Assembly (NCBI GenBank): GCA_036524005.1
Contig: DATDDB010000133.1
Coordinates: 1 to 54,062 of the forward strand
Length of the DNA stretch: 54,062 nucleotides
Direction of reading: 5' to 3'
Source: DATDDB01 sp036524005
GTDB lineage: Bacteria; Pseudomonadota; Gammaproteobacteria; Burkholderiales; Gallionellaceae
In this document: one piece after another, positions 23,851 to 33,467 of the stretch
Position numbering within the stretch: the first letter of the stretch is position 1
Layout: the number at the start of each line of letters is the position of its first letter
The notes under the pieces: generated by a model
Told to the model about the DNA's origin: nothing
The model's database searches: none
Seen by the model: only the letters and a program-made list of their open reading frames with translations
Position numbers and translations under genes: made by a program

Positions 23851-24360
23851 ATGCCAATTTATTCCGCGAACCCAAAAAAAGCTCGATTCTGCGCCGCAGT
23901 GCTGGTACTCCTGCTTTGCTCGACCCAGGCTGTGCTGGCCGCAGACTGGAAACTGAAGGACAAGGAGGGCGTGTCCTATACGCTGGCCGGGCAGAAGGGC
24001 AAGTGGGTGCTGGTGAATTTCTGGGCGCCGTGGTGTCCGCCCTGCCTGGAGGAAATGCCGGGTTTCAATGCCCTGCAAAAACGCCATACCGATTTGCAGG
24101 TGATCGGGGTGGCCGTCATGTACCGCAAGAAGAAAGAAGTTCTGGAGGTGGTGCGCGAGCAATCGCTCGCTTACCCCATCGTCCTGGGGAATGAAAGCAT
24201 CGCCAGCGATTTTGGGGAGATTTCCGGCCTGCCGACCAGTTTTCTGTATTCACCCACGGGCAAGCTGGTGGGGCGCCATGAGGGCCCCTTGACGCCGCGC
24301 GACATCGAGCAGGCCATGGCACGGTCGCCGGAGGCGGCCGGGCTGTTTACCGGCAATTAG
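23851..24360 (+). CDS. TlpA-like periplasmic thioredoxin
   Basis: 169 residues. Signal peptide to about residue 31 (VLAAD), then a thioredoxin fold with FWAPWCPPCLEEMP, redox cysteines 62 and 65. The cis-Pro region is GLPTSFLYSPTGKLVGRH. It is likely a reducing thiol-disulfide protein for cytochrome c maturation or another envelope target. Nothing in the neighbourhood fixes the partner. It is convergent with glnE. Confidence 0.87.
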   Translation: MPIYSANPKKARFCAAVLVLLLCSTQAVLAADWKLKDKEGVSYTLAGQKGKWVLVNFWAPWCPPCLEEMPGFNALQKRHTDLQVIGVAVMYRKKKEVLEVVREQSLAYPIVLGNESIASDFGEISGLPTSFLYSPTGKLVGRHEGPLTPRDIEQAMARSPEAAGLFTGN

Positions 24361-24393
24361 GCGCACTGTCCTTTCACCGAATGGTTTTCTTCC

Positions 24394-27141
24394 TCAATCC
24401 GCTAGAAACAGCTTATTCCAGAGTGCGATCACCGCGGTGACGTCCATTTCACCGGGGGGAAGGCGGCATTCCGTCTGGTTGTTGAGGCGCATCCGGTGCT
24501 GGGCGGCGCGCAGTGCGCGGTAGGCGACGCACACTTCTTCAGCCAGCGCGGCCTCGATCAGCCCCAGTTCACCCGCCCGTTTCAGCAGGGCCAGATTGCC
24601 GCTATTGGCGGTGAGCCCTGCGTGCCGGTGCGAGTGCGCCAGCACCAGATATTGCACGATGAATTCGATGTCCACCATGCCCCCGGCATCGTGCTTGATG
24701 TCGAATAGAGGGGTGCGGTTGGGGTGACCGTCGCGCATTTTCTGGCGCATTTCCACGATTTCCTGGCGCAACTTTCCGGGATCGCGAGGCGAGCGCAGCA
24801 CCTGCTCGCGTATGGCCTCGAATTTCCTGCCGATTTCCGCATCCCCCGCGCAAAAGCGCGCGCGCGTCAGCGCCTGGTGTTCCCAGGTCCAGGCGTGCTG
24901 CAACTGGTAATCCGAAAAAGCGGCAACCGAACTCACCAACAGGCCGCTTTCACCGTTCGGGCGCAGGCGCAAATCCACTTCATACAGGCGCCCCGAGGCG
25001 GTGTAGCTGGAGAGCATGGCATTGATCCGCTTGGCCAGTTTGGCATAGTTGACCCCCGCATCGGGCACATCATCATCGTAAATGAAAATAAGGTCCAGAT
25101 CGGAGGCGTAGCCCAGTTCGCGGCCCCCCAGCTTGCCATAGGCAATAACGGCGAAGTGCGGTGCCTTGCTGTGTCCCAGGCTGTCCCAGCACATGGCCAG
25201 CACATGGCGCAGGATCAGGTCGGCAAGGTCGGAAAGATGGTCACTGAGTATTTCCAGCGGCAGCAGTCCCTGCAAGTCCATCGCCAGCAGGTGGAAGGTC
25301 TGGCTGTGCTGGAACAGGCGCAGTGCTTCCATCTGGCGCTCCATGTCGCGATGACATTCATCAAGCTGCTTGCTCAAATCGTCATTCAGCGCTGTCCAGT
25401 CAGGGGGACTGTAAATTTCCCGGGCGTCGAGCAATTCGTCAAGCAGGATGGGGTGTTGCGCCAGGTATTCCCCGGCCCAGGCGCTGGATGCGGCCAGGCG
25501 CACCAGGCGCGGCAAGGCTTGGGGATATTCGGCGAGGAAGGCAAGATAGGATGCACGCCGGGCGATGGCTTCGAGCAAGGCGAGGATGCGCACGAGGGCG
25601 TCATCCGCATTGTTTTCATTCGCGCATAGCGTGGCAAAGCGCGGCACCAGATTGTCCATGCGCGACCGGCTGCTTTCCGGCAACTGGCGGTAGCGGCTGC
25701 CGTTGCGGAATTGCAGCAGCCTTTCAGCGGTTCCGGGCGCATCGCGGTAATTCAGCTTCTGCAGTGCAGCACAGAGTTCATCCAGGGCGACATCATCATG
25801 CCACCAATCGCTGTTTTCCTCGTTCTGCCGCGCACCAAACACGGTTTCGAACTGCTGGCTGACGAACTGGCGCAACGGGTCAAGGGCGCCAAGCAGCGCG
25901 GAGTAGTCCGCATAGCCCATAGCTTCCGCGATGAGCGCCTGATTCCCGGTGGTGTCAGGCAGCTCCTGTGTTTGCTGGTCGTCCAGGTATTGCAGCCGGT
26001 GTTCCAGATTGCGCAAGAATACATAGCTTTCGTCCAGACGCGCCGCGACTTCACCCCCCAGTTCTCCCATTTGCGCCAGCAGCCGCATCACTTGCCGCGT
26101 CGGGCGTATGCGCAGGCTGGCATCGCGCCCTCCGCGTATCAATTGGAAAACCTGGGCGATGAATTCGATCTCGCGGATGCCGCCCGGCCCCAGCTTGATG
26201 TTCTGGTAGCGGTCGCGCCGCGCCACTTCGGCGCGGATCTGTGCGTGCAGCTTGCGCATGGAATCGAAAGCGCCGAAGTCGAGGTATTTGCGGAACACGA
26301 AGGGTTGAGCGAGCTTTTCCAGCTGGAGGATGGACGGGTGGTCCGAGGGCGAGATGACCCGCGCCTTGATCCAGGCATAACGCTCCCATTCTCGCCCCTG
26401 CGCGACCAGGTACTCCTCAAGCGCTGCAAAGCTCATCACCAGCGGCCCACTTTCACCGTAGGGGCGCAGGCGCATGTCCACCCGGAACACATAGCCATCG
26501 GCGGTGTGATCATTGATGGCAGTGATCAGCCTGCGCCCCAGGCGGGTGAAAAATTCATGGTTGGACAGCTTGCGCTCGCCATTTGTTTCGCCGTCTTCGG
26601 GATAGACAAAAATGAGGTCTATGTCGGAAGACACGTTGAGCTCGCCGCCGCCCAGCTTGCCCATGCCCAATACCAGCAATTCCTGCGGGGCGCCGCTGGA
26701 TTCGCCGATCGGGGCGCCGAACTGCCCTTCCAGCGATTTCATCAGCAGCGACTGTGCGCGCCTTACGCTCACTTCGGCCAGGGCGGTCATGGCGGTCATG
26801 ACCTCGTCGAGACTGGCCAGTCCGCCCAAGTCGCGGGCAATCAGCTTCAGCATCACCTGTTTGCGCAGCCGGCGCAAGGAGCTCGCTAATTCGGCCTCCT
26901 CACTCACTGGCAGTGCATCGAGCCAGGATGCAATTTCGGCTTTGCTGCAGGGCGTGGCAAAGCGCTCCTGCAACCAACCGCGCAAACTGGTGTCGGACTC
27001 CAGCAAGCGCCGGGCATAATGGCTGCAGCGCATGGTTGTTCGCAGCACCTGCTCGAAATCCGGCGGGTTGGCGGTGGAAATGCCGTTCTTGCTGAAGTTG
27101 TTCATGGTTTTCGGGTTAGAATGCAGCATGCGTGGCTTCAT
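24394..27141 (-). CDS. glnE: Bifunctional glutamine synthetase adenylyltransferase/adenylyl-removing enzyme
   Basis: 915 residues, the normal length. Two nucleotidyltransferase domains: N-terminal adenylyl-removase with LGMGKLGGGELNVSSDIDL, and C-terminal adenylyltransferase with AYGKLGGRELGYASDLDLIF. Each is followed by the helical PII-sensing/GlnD_UR type domains (GPGGIREIEFIAQVFQLIRG; DAGGMVDIEFIVQYLV). It tunes glutamine synthetase to nitrogen supply in response to PII. ATGs at 27141 and 27105 are both possible starts, neither with a clear ribosome-binding site. Divergent from the yhdP-like gene, 50 bases apart. Confidence 0.96.
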   Translation of the reverse strand: MKPRMLHSNPKTMNNFSKNGISTANPPDFEQVLRTTMRCSHYARRLLESDTSLRGWLQERFATPCSKAEIASWLDALPVSEEAELASSLRRLRKQVMLKLIARDLGGLASLDEVMTAMTALAEVSVRRAQSLLMKSLEGQFGAPIGESSGAPQELLVLGMGKLGGGELNVSSDIDLIFVYPEDGETNGERKLSNHEFFTRLGRRLITAINDHTADGYVFRVDMRLRPYGESGPLVMSFAALEEYLVAQGREWERYAWIKARVISPSDHPSILQLEKLAQPFVFRKYLDFGAFDSMRKLHAQIRAEVARRDRYQNIKLGPGGIREIEFIAQVFQLIRGGRDASLRIRPTRQVMRLLAQMGELGGEVAARLDESYVFLRNLEHRLQYLDDQQTQELPDTTGNQALIAEAMGYADYSALLGALDPLRQFVSQQFETVFGARQNEENSDWWHDDVALDELCAALQKLNYRDAPGTAERLLQFRNGSRYRQLPESSRSRMDNLVPRFATLCANENNADDALVRILALLEAIARRASYLAFLAEYPQALPRLVRLAASSAWAGEYLAQHPILLDELLDAREIYSPPDWTALNDDLSKQLDECHRDMERQMEALRLFQHSQTFHLLAMDLQGLLPLEILSDHLSDLADLILRHVLAMCWDSLGHSKAPHFAVIAYGKLGGRELGYASDLDLIFIYDDDVPDAGVNYAKLAKRINAMLSSYTASGRLYEVDLRLRPNGESGLLVSSVAAFSDYQLQHAWTWEHQALTRARFCAGDAEIGRKFEAIREQVLRSPRDPGKLRQEIVEMRQKMRDGHPNRTPLFDIKHDAGGMVDIEFIVQYLVLAHSHRHAGLTANSGNLALLKRAGELGLIEAALAEEVCVAYRALRAAQHRMRLNNQTECRLPPGEMDVTAVIALWNKLFLAD

Positions 27142-27191
27142 TATAAATCCCGGATGCAGGGCTTGCAGTCATAGTTCGCGCTGAGCTCAGG

Positions 27192-30100
27192 ATGCTGAAA
27201 ACTTCTTTGTATCTTGCCCGTCACGGTTCCCGTATCTTTGTTCGCCTCGCGAGGGTGGGCATATTGCTGCTGTTCATTGCGGGTACGGGAACTTTGCTGT
27301 TGTCGCGCTATTGGCTGTTGCCGGGAATCGAGCGTTACCATGACCAGGTTGCCTATGCGCTCGGCAATGCCGTGGGGCGGCCCGCCACCATCGGGAGGAT
27401 AGAAGCGGATTGGCATGGTTTCCGCCCGCATTTGCTGATGGTCAACGTGCGCTTCCCGGACCGGCAGGGAGCGGTGGCGCTGGCGCTGGATAAAGTCGAG
27501 GGTGAGGTGTCCTGGACCTCACTGTTTGCCGGGGAGTTTCGCCTGTACAGCCTGGCCCTGGATCAGCCGGACTTGGCCATCAAGCGCGATGCGCGCGGCG
27601 AAATATTTGTTGCAGGCATTCCGGTGTCCGGCGCGCCCTCTGACGGCAGTACTGCGGACTGGCTGCTGAACCAGTCGCGCATCGAGGTGCGTGATGCGCG
27701 CGTCACCTGGCGGGACGAGCTGCGAGGGGCGCCGCCGCTGACTTTCAACGGGGTGAACCTGCTCATAGACAACGGCTGGCGCCACCACCGCTTCGCCCTG
27801 AGCGCCTTGCCGCCCAAGGAACTATCTGCGCAACTCGACGTGCGCGGCGACTTCCGGGGCGCAAGCTTCCATGACCTGTCAGACTGGAAAGGTCAATTGT
27901 TCACCCAGCTCGATTATGCAGACGTGGCTGCCTGGCGCACCTGGCTGACGCTGCCCATCCAGCTCAGCAGCGGCAAGGGGGCAATGCGCAGCTGGGTGGA
28001 AGTCGAGAACGGGAGGGTCAGCCTGGTGACTGCCGACCTGGCATTGTCCAGCGTGCGCACCCGCCTGGCGAGCGACGTGCCCGTGCTGGATTTGCGCTCC
28101 CTGCATGGCCGGGTCGGCTGGCGCGATGGCGAACAGGGCATGGAGGTCTCCACCCGGAACCTGTCCCTGCGCCTGCGCAACGGCTTCGAGCTGGCGCCTA
28201 CCGACTTTTTTCTGCGTTATGCGCTGTCGCCTGACCAGGGGCGAGCGAGCGGGGCGGTGCGCGCCAACAAGCTTGACCTGCTGGGACTGAGCACGCTTTC
28301 GGAATACCTGCCGTTCAACCGCGGCTTCAAGCGCAAACTGGCGGCATTTGCTCCGCGCGGCAAAGTGACCGATTTGCAGGCGGAGTGGGATTGGCAGGGC
28401 GATGCCGACAAGCTGCTGCGTTTCAAGATCAAGGCGCGCTTCGCTGGCATGGCAATGCAGCAGGTGGGCGATATTCCGGGTTTTTCGGGACTGACCGGCA
28501 GGGTGGATGGCAGCGATGAAAACGGCAACTTCTCGCTGAATTCACGCAATTTTACGTTGAATGCACCCGGTATCATGTCCGAGAAGCTGCTGTTCGACTC
28601 CATCTCGGCCCAAGTCGGCTGGCATACGGACAGAAAAGGGGTCGAGGTGACATTCAGCAATGTTGCCCTGGTCAACCCGGACATGAATGGGGTGTTGAGC
28701 GGCACTTATCACACGCTTGAAGGGAGCCCCGGCGAGGTGGATATTTCCGGACACTTTAAACATGCCGCTGCGAGGCATGTAGACCGTTATATTCCGATCG
28801 CTGCGGTGGGCAAGGATACCCATGCCTGGCTCAATTCCGGGTTGATCGGCGGGCGCTCCGATGACGCCTCCTTGCGGCTGGCGGGAGACCTGAGCAAATT
28901 CCCGTTTCCGGACAGCAAGGGCGGCGTGTTCCAGGTACGTGCCCGGATCAAGGATGCGACACTGGAGTTTCACAAGAACTGGCCGCGCATTGAAAACATC
29001 AATGGCGACCTGCTGATTGACGGCAAGCGGCTGGAAGTGACTGTGCCTGCCGCGGCCACAGCGGACAATGCCCTGCGCAACATCAGCGCGGTCATCCCCG
29101 ACCTGATCAGCAGCGATCTGTCGCTGCAGGTGCGTGGCGAGGCTGCAGGCGAGACAGCGCGCGCACTGGAATACATCCGGAAAAGCCCGGTGCGGGCCAT
29201 ACTCGGTGGATTTACCGACGATGCAACCGCGCTGGGTGACGGCGAGTTGAAGTTGCGCCTGGACATTCCCCTGCTGGGCGGAAGGCCCGTGAAGGTGGAC
29301 GGCAGCTACCGCCTGAAGGGAGGCGATATTGATTTGGGCAGCGGCATACCGCTGTTGCAGCACATCAGCGGCGAACTGCAATTTACCGAGTCTTCCGTCA
29401 GTTCGCGCAATCTCGCGCTGACCACCCTTGGGGGGCCTGCCGCGCTAGAGGTAAAGAGCGCCGGTAATGCAAAGGTGATCACTGTCAACGCTTCCGGCAA
29501 TGCCAACATGGACGCATTGCGCGAAGTGTCTCCCCATCCGTTGTTGCGCTATCTGCACGGCGTCAGCCCGTGGAATCTGGCAGTCACGGTGCAGGGCGGG
29601 CAGGCCGATGTATTGTTTAATTCCAGCCTGCTCGGGCTGATATCGGATCTGCCTGCCCCGTTCGACAAGCGCGCAGGCGAGAAAATCCCGCTGCGCTTCG
29701 GGCAGAAGCGCCAGGGGGACCAACAGCAGCAATTCCTGCAATACGGCGAACTGATGAATGCCCTGTTGGTTAGCCGCAGGGAGGCGAGCAACTGGAAATT
29801 GGAGCGTGGCCTGGTGGCTTTCGGCAGTCAGAAAAAATGGCCCGAGCGTAAAGGGCTGTGGCTGGTGGGCGAAATTCCCCACCTGTCACTGGTTGGCTGG
29901 ATGCCTTTGCTGGGGATGATCGGCGGGGAGAGCGGGAAACCGGGCGCTGGCCCCGGTATCGAGGGGGCAGATTTGCTGATCAGGAAAGTGACGGGCTACG
30001 GGCAGTCGGTGGCCGATTTGCGCGTATTCACCACCCATGGCAAAAGCGGGGAAGTACCTGTGTACCATCTGGCCTCGAAAGAAATAGCAGGGGAGGTCAC

Positions 30101-31058
30101 CTGGCTACCTGAAGGCAAGGGTGCGCTGAGAATGCATCTTAAGAATCTGGCCCTTTCCGAGGGCGGAAAAGGCGGCAGCAAGCAGGCAGCGGAAGGCGGC
30201 GAAGGCAAGCCCGTCCCTGCCGTCGAAGAAAAGGGCGCAGGGGCATCCCCGGAAATCGAACTTAAGGTGGAAAACCTGGCATATCAGGGCAAGCAACTCG
30301 GCAATCTGGACCTGCAGGCTAAGCAGAGCGGGGGGGACTGGTCGCTGGATCATGTGCTCCTGACCAACCCCGACGGGAAACTCACGGCTAAAGGCATTTG
30401 GCTGACATCGGGTGCCCAGCCGCAGACCCAGCTGAATTTCAGGCTGGAAATCTCCGACATAGGAAGAATTCTGGCGCGCTCGGGTTATCCGGATAGCGTG
30501 AAAAAAGGCGGCGGCAGCCTGGAAGGAGCGCTTACCTGGAATGGCGACCCCGGTGATTTCAACTATAGCGTATTGGGCGGCAGGCTGGATCTCCGGGTGG
30601 GCAAGGGGCAATTCCTGAAAATTGATCCGGAAGTCAGCGGGTTGCTGCGCATTTTGAGTTTGCAGGCTTTTCGCTTCGGAGAGGCGTTGTTCGGCGAAGG
30701 TTTTGCTTTCGACAAAATCACCGGCACGGCGAATATCAACAAGGGTGTGCTTACCACCGATGATTTCATCGTCGATGGAGTCCCTGCCAAGGTGACCATG
30801 AAGGGCATGGTGGACCTGAACCACGAAACGCAGAACCTGAATATTGTGATTGAGCCTTCCGTGGGCAGCGGCGCGGCCCTGCTGGTGGCGGCAATCGCGA
30901 ATCCGCTGGCCGGCCTGGAGTTCCTGATCGTGAACAAGCTGTTCAGGGGGCCGGTCGAGAAGGTGGCGTCAATAAAATACGATGTCACGGGAACCTGGGC
31001 TAAGCCCATCGTCTCCAAGGTGGGAGACAAAAAGGCAGCGCCAGTGGAAATAAAATGA
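27192..31058 (+). CDS. YhdP-family AsmA-like envelope protein
   Basis: 1288 residues, one N-terminal membrane helix (about 20-42) and a very long periplasmic domain. The opening GNAVGRPATIGRIEADWHG, followed by a DUF3971-type region and a C-terminal AsmA-like section (NINKGVLTTDDFIVDGVPAK, then VTMKGMVDLNHETQNLNIVI), matches the YhdP/TIGR02099 family. These bridge-like proteins are implicated in phospholipid transport between inner and outer membranes with TamB and YdbH. A Gly/Lys/Glu-rich insert lies at about 990-1020. The nitrilase and tldD genes follow, an order common in betaproteobacteria. Confidence 0.92.
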   Translation: MLKTSLYLARHGSRIFVRLARVGILLLFIAGTGTLLLSRYWLLPGIERYHDQVAYALGNAVGRPATIGRIEADWHGFRPHLLMVNVRFPDRQGAVALALDKVEGEVSWTSLFAGEFRLYSLALDQPDLAIKRDARGEIFVAGIPVSGAPSDGSTADWLLNQSRIEVRDARVTWRDELRGAPPLTFNGVNLLIDNGWRHHRFALSALPPKELSAQLDVRGDFRGASFHDLSDWKGQLFTQLDYADVAAWRTWLTLPIQLSSGKGAMRSWVEVENGRVSLVTADLALSSVRTRLASDVPVLDLRSLHGRVGWRDGEQGMEVSTRNLSLRLRNGFELAPTDFFLRYALSPDQGRASGAVRANKLDLLGLSTLSEYLPFNRGFKRKLAAFAPRGKVTDLQAEWDWQGDADKLLRFKIKARFAGMAMQQVGDIPGFSGLTGRVDGSDENGNFSLNSRNFTLNAPGIMSEKLLFDSISAQVGWHTDRKGVEVTFSNVALVNPDMNGVLSGTYHTLEGSPGEVDISGHFKHAAARHVDRYIPIAAVGKDTHAWLNSGLIGGRSDDASLRLAGDLSKFPFPDSKGGVFQVRARIKDATLEFHKNWPRIENINGDLLIDGKRLEVTVPAAATADNALRNISAVIPDLISSDLSLQVRGEAAGETARALEYIRKSPVRAILGGFTDDATALGDGELKLRLDIPLLGGRPVKVDGSYRLKGGDIDLGSGIPLLQHISGELQFTESSVSSRNLALTTLGGPAALEVKSAGNAKVITVNASGNANMDALREVSPHPLLRYLHGVSPWNLAVTVQGGQADVLFNSSLLGLISDLPAPFDKRAGEKIPLRFGQKRQGDQQQQFLQYGELMNALLVSRREASNWKLERGLVAFGSQKKWPERKGLWLVGEIPHLSLVGWMPLLGMIGGESGKPGAGPGIEGADLLIRKVTGYGQSVADLRVFTTHGKSGEVPVYHLASKEIAGEVTWLPEGKGALRMHLKNLALSEGGKGGSKQAAEGGEGKPVPAVEEKGAGASPEIELKVENLAYQGKQLGNLDLQAKQSGGDWSLDHVLLTNPDGKLTAKGIWLTSGAQPQTQLNFRLEISDIGRILARSGYPDSVKKGGGSLEGALTWNGDPGDFNYSVLGGRLDLRVGKGQFLKIDPEVSGLLRILSLQAFRFGEALFGEGFAFDKITGTANINKGVLTTDDFIVDGVPAKVTMKGMVDLNHETQNLNIVIEPSVGSGAALLVAAIANPLAGLEFLIVNKLFRGPVEKVASIKYDVTGTWAKPIVSKVGDKKAAPVEIK

Positions 31059-31110
31059 TACCCTCTGGCGTAAACATGAATGACAACAGCATGATAGAGG
31101 AAAGGGCACC

Positions 31111-31968
31111 ATGCAGGATGTAAACAGCACCCAGATGCGCATTGCCGCGCAAGCGCAAGCATTTAAAGTCGCCGCCATCCAGATGGCGTCAGGTCCCAAT
31201 GTTGCGGGCAACCTGGCCGAGGCGCGCCGTCTGGTCGAAAAAGCGGCGGAGCAGGGCGCGCGTCTGGTGGTGCTGCCGGAATATTTCCCCATCATGGGCA
31301 TGACAGACACCGACAAGATTGCGGTGCGCGAACAACCGGGCAGCGGCCCGATCCAGTCTTTTCTTTCCGAAACCGCAAGGCGCAACAAGATATGGCTGGT
31401 CGGGGGCTCCATACCGCTTGCGGCCAGCACCCCGGACAAGGTGCTCAACACCTGCCTGGTTTTCGATGAAACCGGCAAGCAAGTGGCGCGCTACGACAAG
31501 ATTCACCTGTTCAACCTCGAACTGGGCAACGAGCGTTACCAGGAGGCGAATACCATAGAGCCGGGCAAGCAGGTGGTGGTGGTGGACAGCCCGTTTGGGC
31601 GCATCGGACTGGCCATCTGCTACGACTTGCGCTTTCCGGAGCTGTTCCGCTCCATGAAGAACGTGGACATTATCGTATTGCCCTCAGCCTTCACCTCGAC
31701 CACCGGCAAGATGCACTGGGAGCCGCTGGTGCGTGCGCGTGCCATCGAAAATCTGTCCTATGTCATCGCCGCGGCGCAAGGCGGCTATCACGTGAGCGGC
31801 CGCGAAACACACGGCCACACCATGATCGTTGACCCATGGGGGCGCATACTCGACCAGATGGCGCGCGGCTCCGGCGTGGTGATCGCAGAAGTGAACCGCA
31901 ACTATCAGGCCAGCCTGCGTGCCAGCCTGCCCGCATTGTCGCACCGCACCCTGTACGCCTGCCAATAG
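31111..31968 (+). CDS. Nitrilase-superfamily amidohydrolase (Nit1/Nit2 type)
   Basis: 285 residues with the Glu-Lys-Cys triad: Glu57 (LPEYFPIMG), Lys130 (ARYDKIHLF), Cys170 (LAICYDLRFPELFRSM). The closest functional guess is deaminated glutathione amidase or omega-amidase, based on the NLELGNERYQEANTIEPG stretch; other carbon-nitrogen hydrolases are possible. GAGGAAAGG precedes the ATG at 31111. The next gene starts 2 bases after its stop. Confidence 0.9.
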   Translation: MQDVNSTQMRIAAQAQAFKVAAIQMASGPNVAGNLAEARRLVEKAAEQGARLVVLPEYFPIMGMTDTDKIAVREQPGSGPIQSFLSETARRNKIWLVGGSIPLAASTPDKVLNTCLVFDETGKQVARYDKIHLFNLELGNERYQEANTIEPGKQVVVVDSPFGRIGLAICYDLRFPELFRSMKNVDIIVLPSAFTSTTGKMHWEPLVRARAIENLSYVIAAAQGGYHVSGRETHGHTMIVDPWGRILDQMARGSGVVIAEVNRNYQASLRASLPALSHRTLYACQ

Positions 31969-31970
31969 CC

Positions 31971-33428
31971 ATGAAACAAGATTCCACGTTCGAATTGGCG
32001 CGGCAACTGCTGCTGGCGCCCCATGCCCTGGAAACCCGCCACCTGCACCAGATGTTCGGCGAGATGCTCACTCACAAGCTGGACTATGCCGACCTGTATT
32101 TCCAGTACAGCCGTGCGGAAAGCTGGTCGCTGGAGGAGGGCATCGTCAAGTCCGGCAGCTTCGGCATAGATCAGGGCGTGGGCGTGCGTGCGGTGAGCGG
32201 CGAAAAGACGGCTTTTGCCTATTCCGACGACATCAGCCTGGCCGCGCTGGAAAGCGCCGTGCAGGCCACGCGTGCCATAGCGAGGGCGGGCAGCGGAAAA
32301 ACCGCCGCCGTGCCGGCCATGCATGCCGCCGGGCGCGGCAAGCACAAGACCCTGTATATGCCGCTGGATCCGATTGCTTCGCTGCCCGCCACCGACAAGG
32401 TGGCGCTGCTGGAACGCCTGGAGCGCCAGGCCCGTGCGCTCGATCCGCGGGTGACGCAAGTGATGGCCAGCCTGGCGGGCGAATATGAAGTGGTGCTGGT
32501 GGCGCGCAGCGACGGCCTGATGAATGCCGACATCCGCCCGCTGGTGCGCTTGTCGCTGCAAGTGATCGTCGAGAGCAACGGCCGCCGCGAGCAAGGCTCT
32601 GCAGGCGGTGGCGGGCGTTTTGATTACAGCTGTTTCACCGACGACTTGCTGCACGATTACGCCACCCAGGCGGTGCATCAGGCCGTGGTCAACCTGGATG
32701 CACGCCCCGCGCCCGCAGGCGAGATGACCGTGGTGCTCGGTTCGGGCTGGCCCGGCATCCTGCTGCACGAGGCGGTCGGGCACGGCCTGGAGGGCGATTT
32801 CAACCGCAAGGGCAGCTCGGCCTTCGCCGGGCGCGTCGGCGAGCGCGTGGCCGCCCCCGGCGTCACCGTAGTGGACGACGGCACCATCGCCAACCGGCGC
32901 GGCTCGCTCAACATGGACGACGAAGGCAACCCCACCCAGCGCACGGTGCTGATCGAAAATGGCATCCTGCAAGGCTATTTGCAGGACACACTGAACGCGC
33001 GCCTGATGGGCGTTCCGGTCACTGGCAATGCGCGGCGCGAATCCTACGCCTACCTGCCGATGCCACGCATGACCAATACCATGATGCTCAACGGCGACAA
33101 GACCAAGGAAGAGATCATCGCCTCGGTGAAGCACGGCCTGTATGCCGCCAATTTCGGCGGCGGGCAGGTGGACATCACCAACGGCAAATTCGTATTCTCC
33201 ACCACCGAAGCCTACCTGATCGAAGACGGCAAGATCACCACTCCGGTGAAAGGCGCCACCCTGATCGGCAACGGCCCCGATGCCCTGACCCGCGTGAGCA
33301 TGATAGGCAATGACCTGGCGCTCGATCCCGGCGTGGGCACCTGCGGCAAGGAAGGACAGAGCGTGCCGGTGGGAGTGGGCCAGCCTACTGTGCGCATTGA
33401 TGGGCTCACCGTCGGCGGCACCGCCTGA
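31971..33428 (+). CDS. tldD: Metalloprotease TldD
   Basis: 485 residues from ATG 31971. The zinc motif HEAVGH is at 266-271 (ILLHEAVGHGLEGDFNRK). TldD works with TldE/PmbA to degrade unfolded or modified peptides and process leader peptides. MPRMTNTMMLNGDKTKEEII and FSTTEAYLIEDGKITTPVKG are typical C-terminal segments. tldE/pmbA is not in the window. Confidence 0.95.
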   Translation: MKQDSTFELARQLLLAPHALETRHLHQMFGEMLTHKLDYADLYFQYSRAESWSLEEGIVKSGSFGIDQGVGVRAVSGEKTAFAYSDDISLAALESAVQATRAIARAGSGKTAAVPAMHAAGRGKHKTLYMPLDPIASLPATDKVALLERLERQARALDPRVTQVMASLAGEYEVVLVARSDGLMNADIRPLVRLSLQVIVESNGRREQGSAGGGGRFDYSCFTDDLLHDYATQAVHQAVVNLDARPAPAGEMTVVLGSGWPGILLHEAVGHGLEGDFNRKGSSAFAGRVGERVAAPGVTVVDDGTIANRRGSLNMDDEGNPTQRTVLIENGILQGYLQDTLNARLMGVPVTGNARRESYAYLPMPRMTNTMMLNGDKTKEEIIASVKHGLYAANFGGGQVDITNGKFVFSTTEAYLIEDGKITTPVKGATLIGNGPDALTRVSMIGNDLALDPGVGTCGKEGQSVPVGVGQPTVRIDGLTVGGTA

Positions 33429-33467
33429 TCCGGTTCCCAGCTCCGCATCTGCGCCGCAGCAAGCAGG

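Noticed and set aside
23851..24360. TlpA-like gene as part of a cytochrome c maturation cluster
   Set aside because: No ccm genes or c-type haem motifs occur nearby; the neighbours are pldA and glnE.
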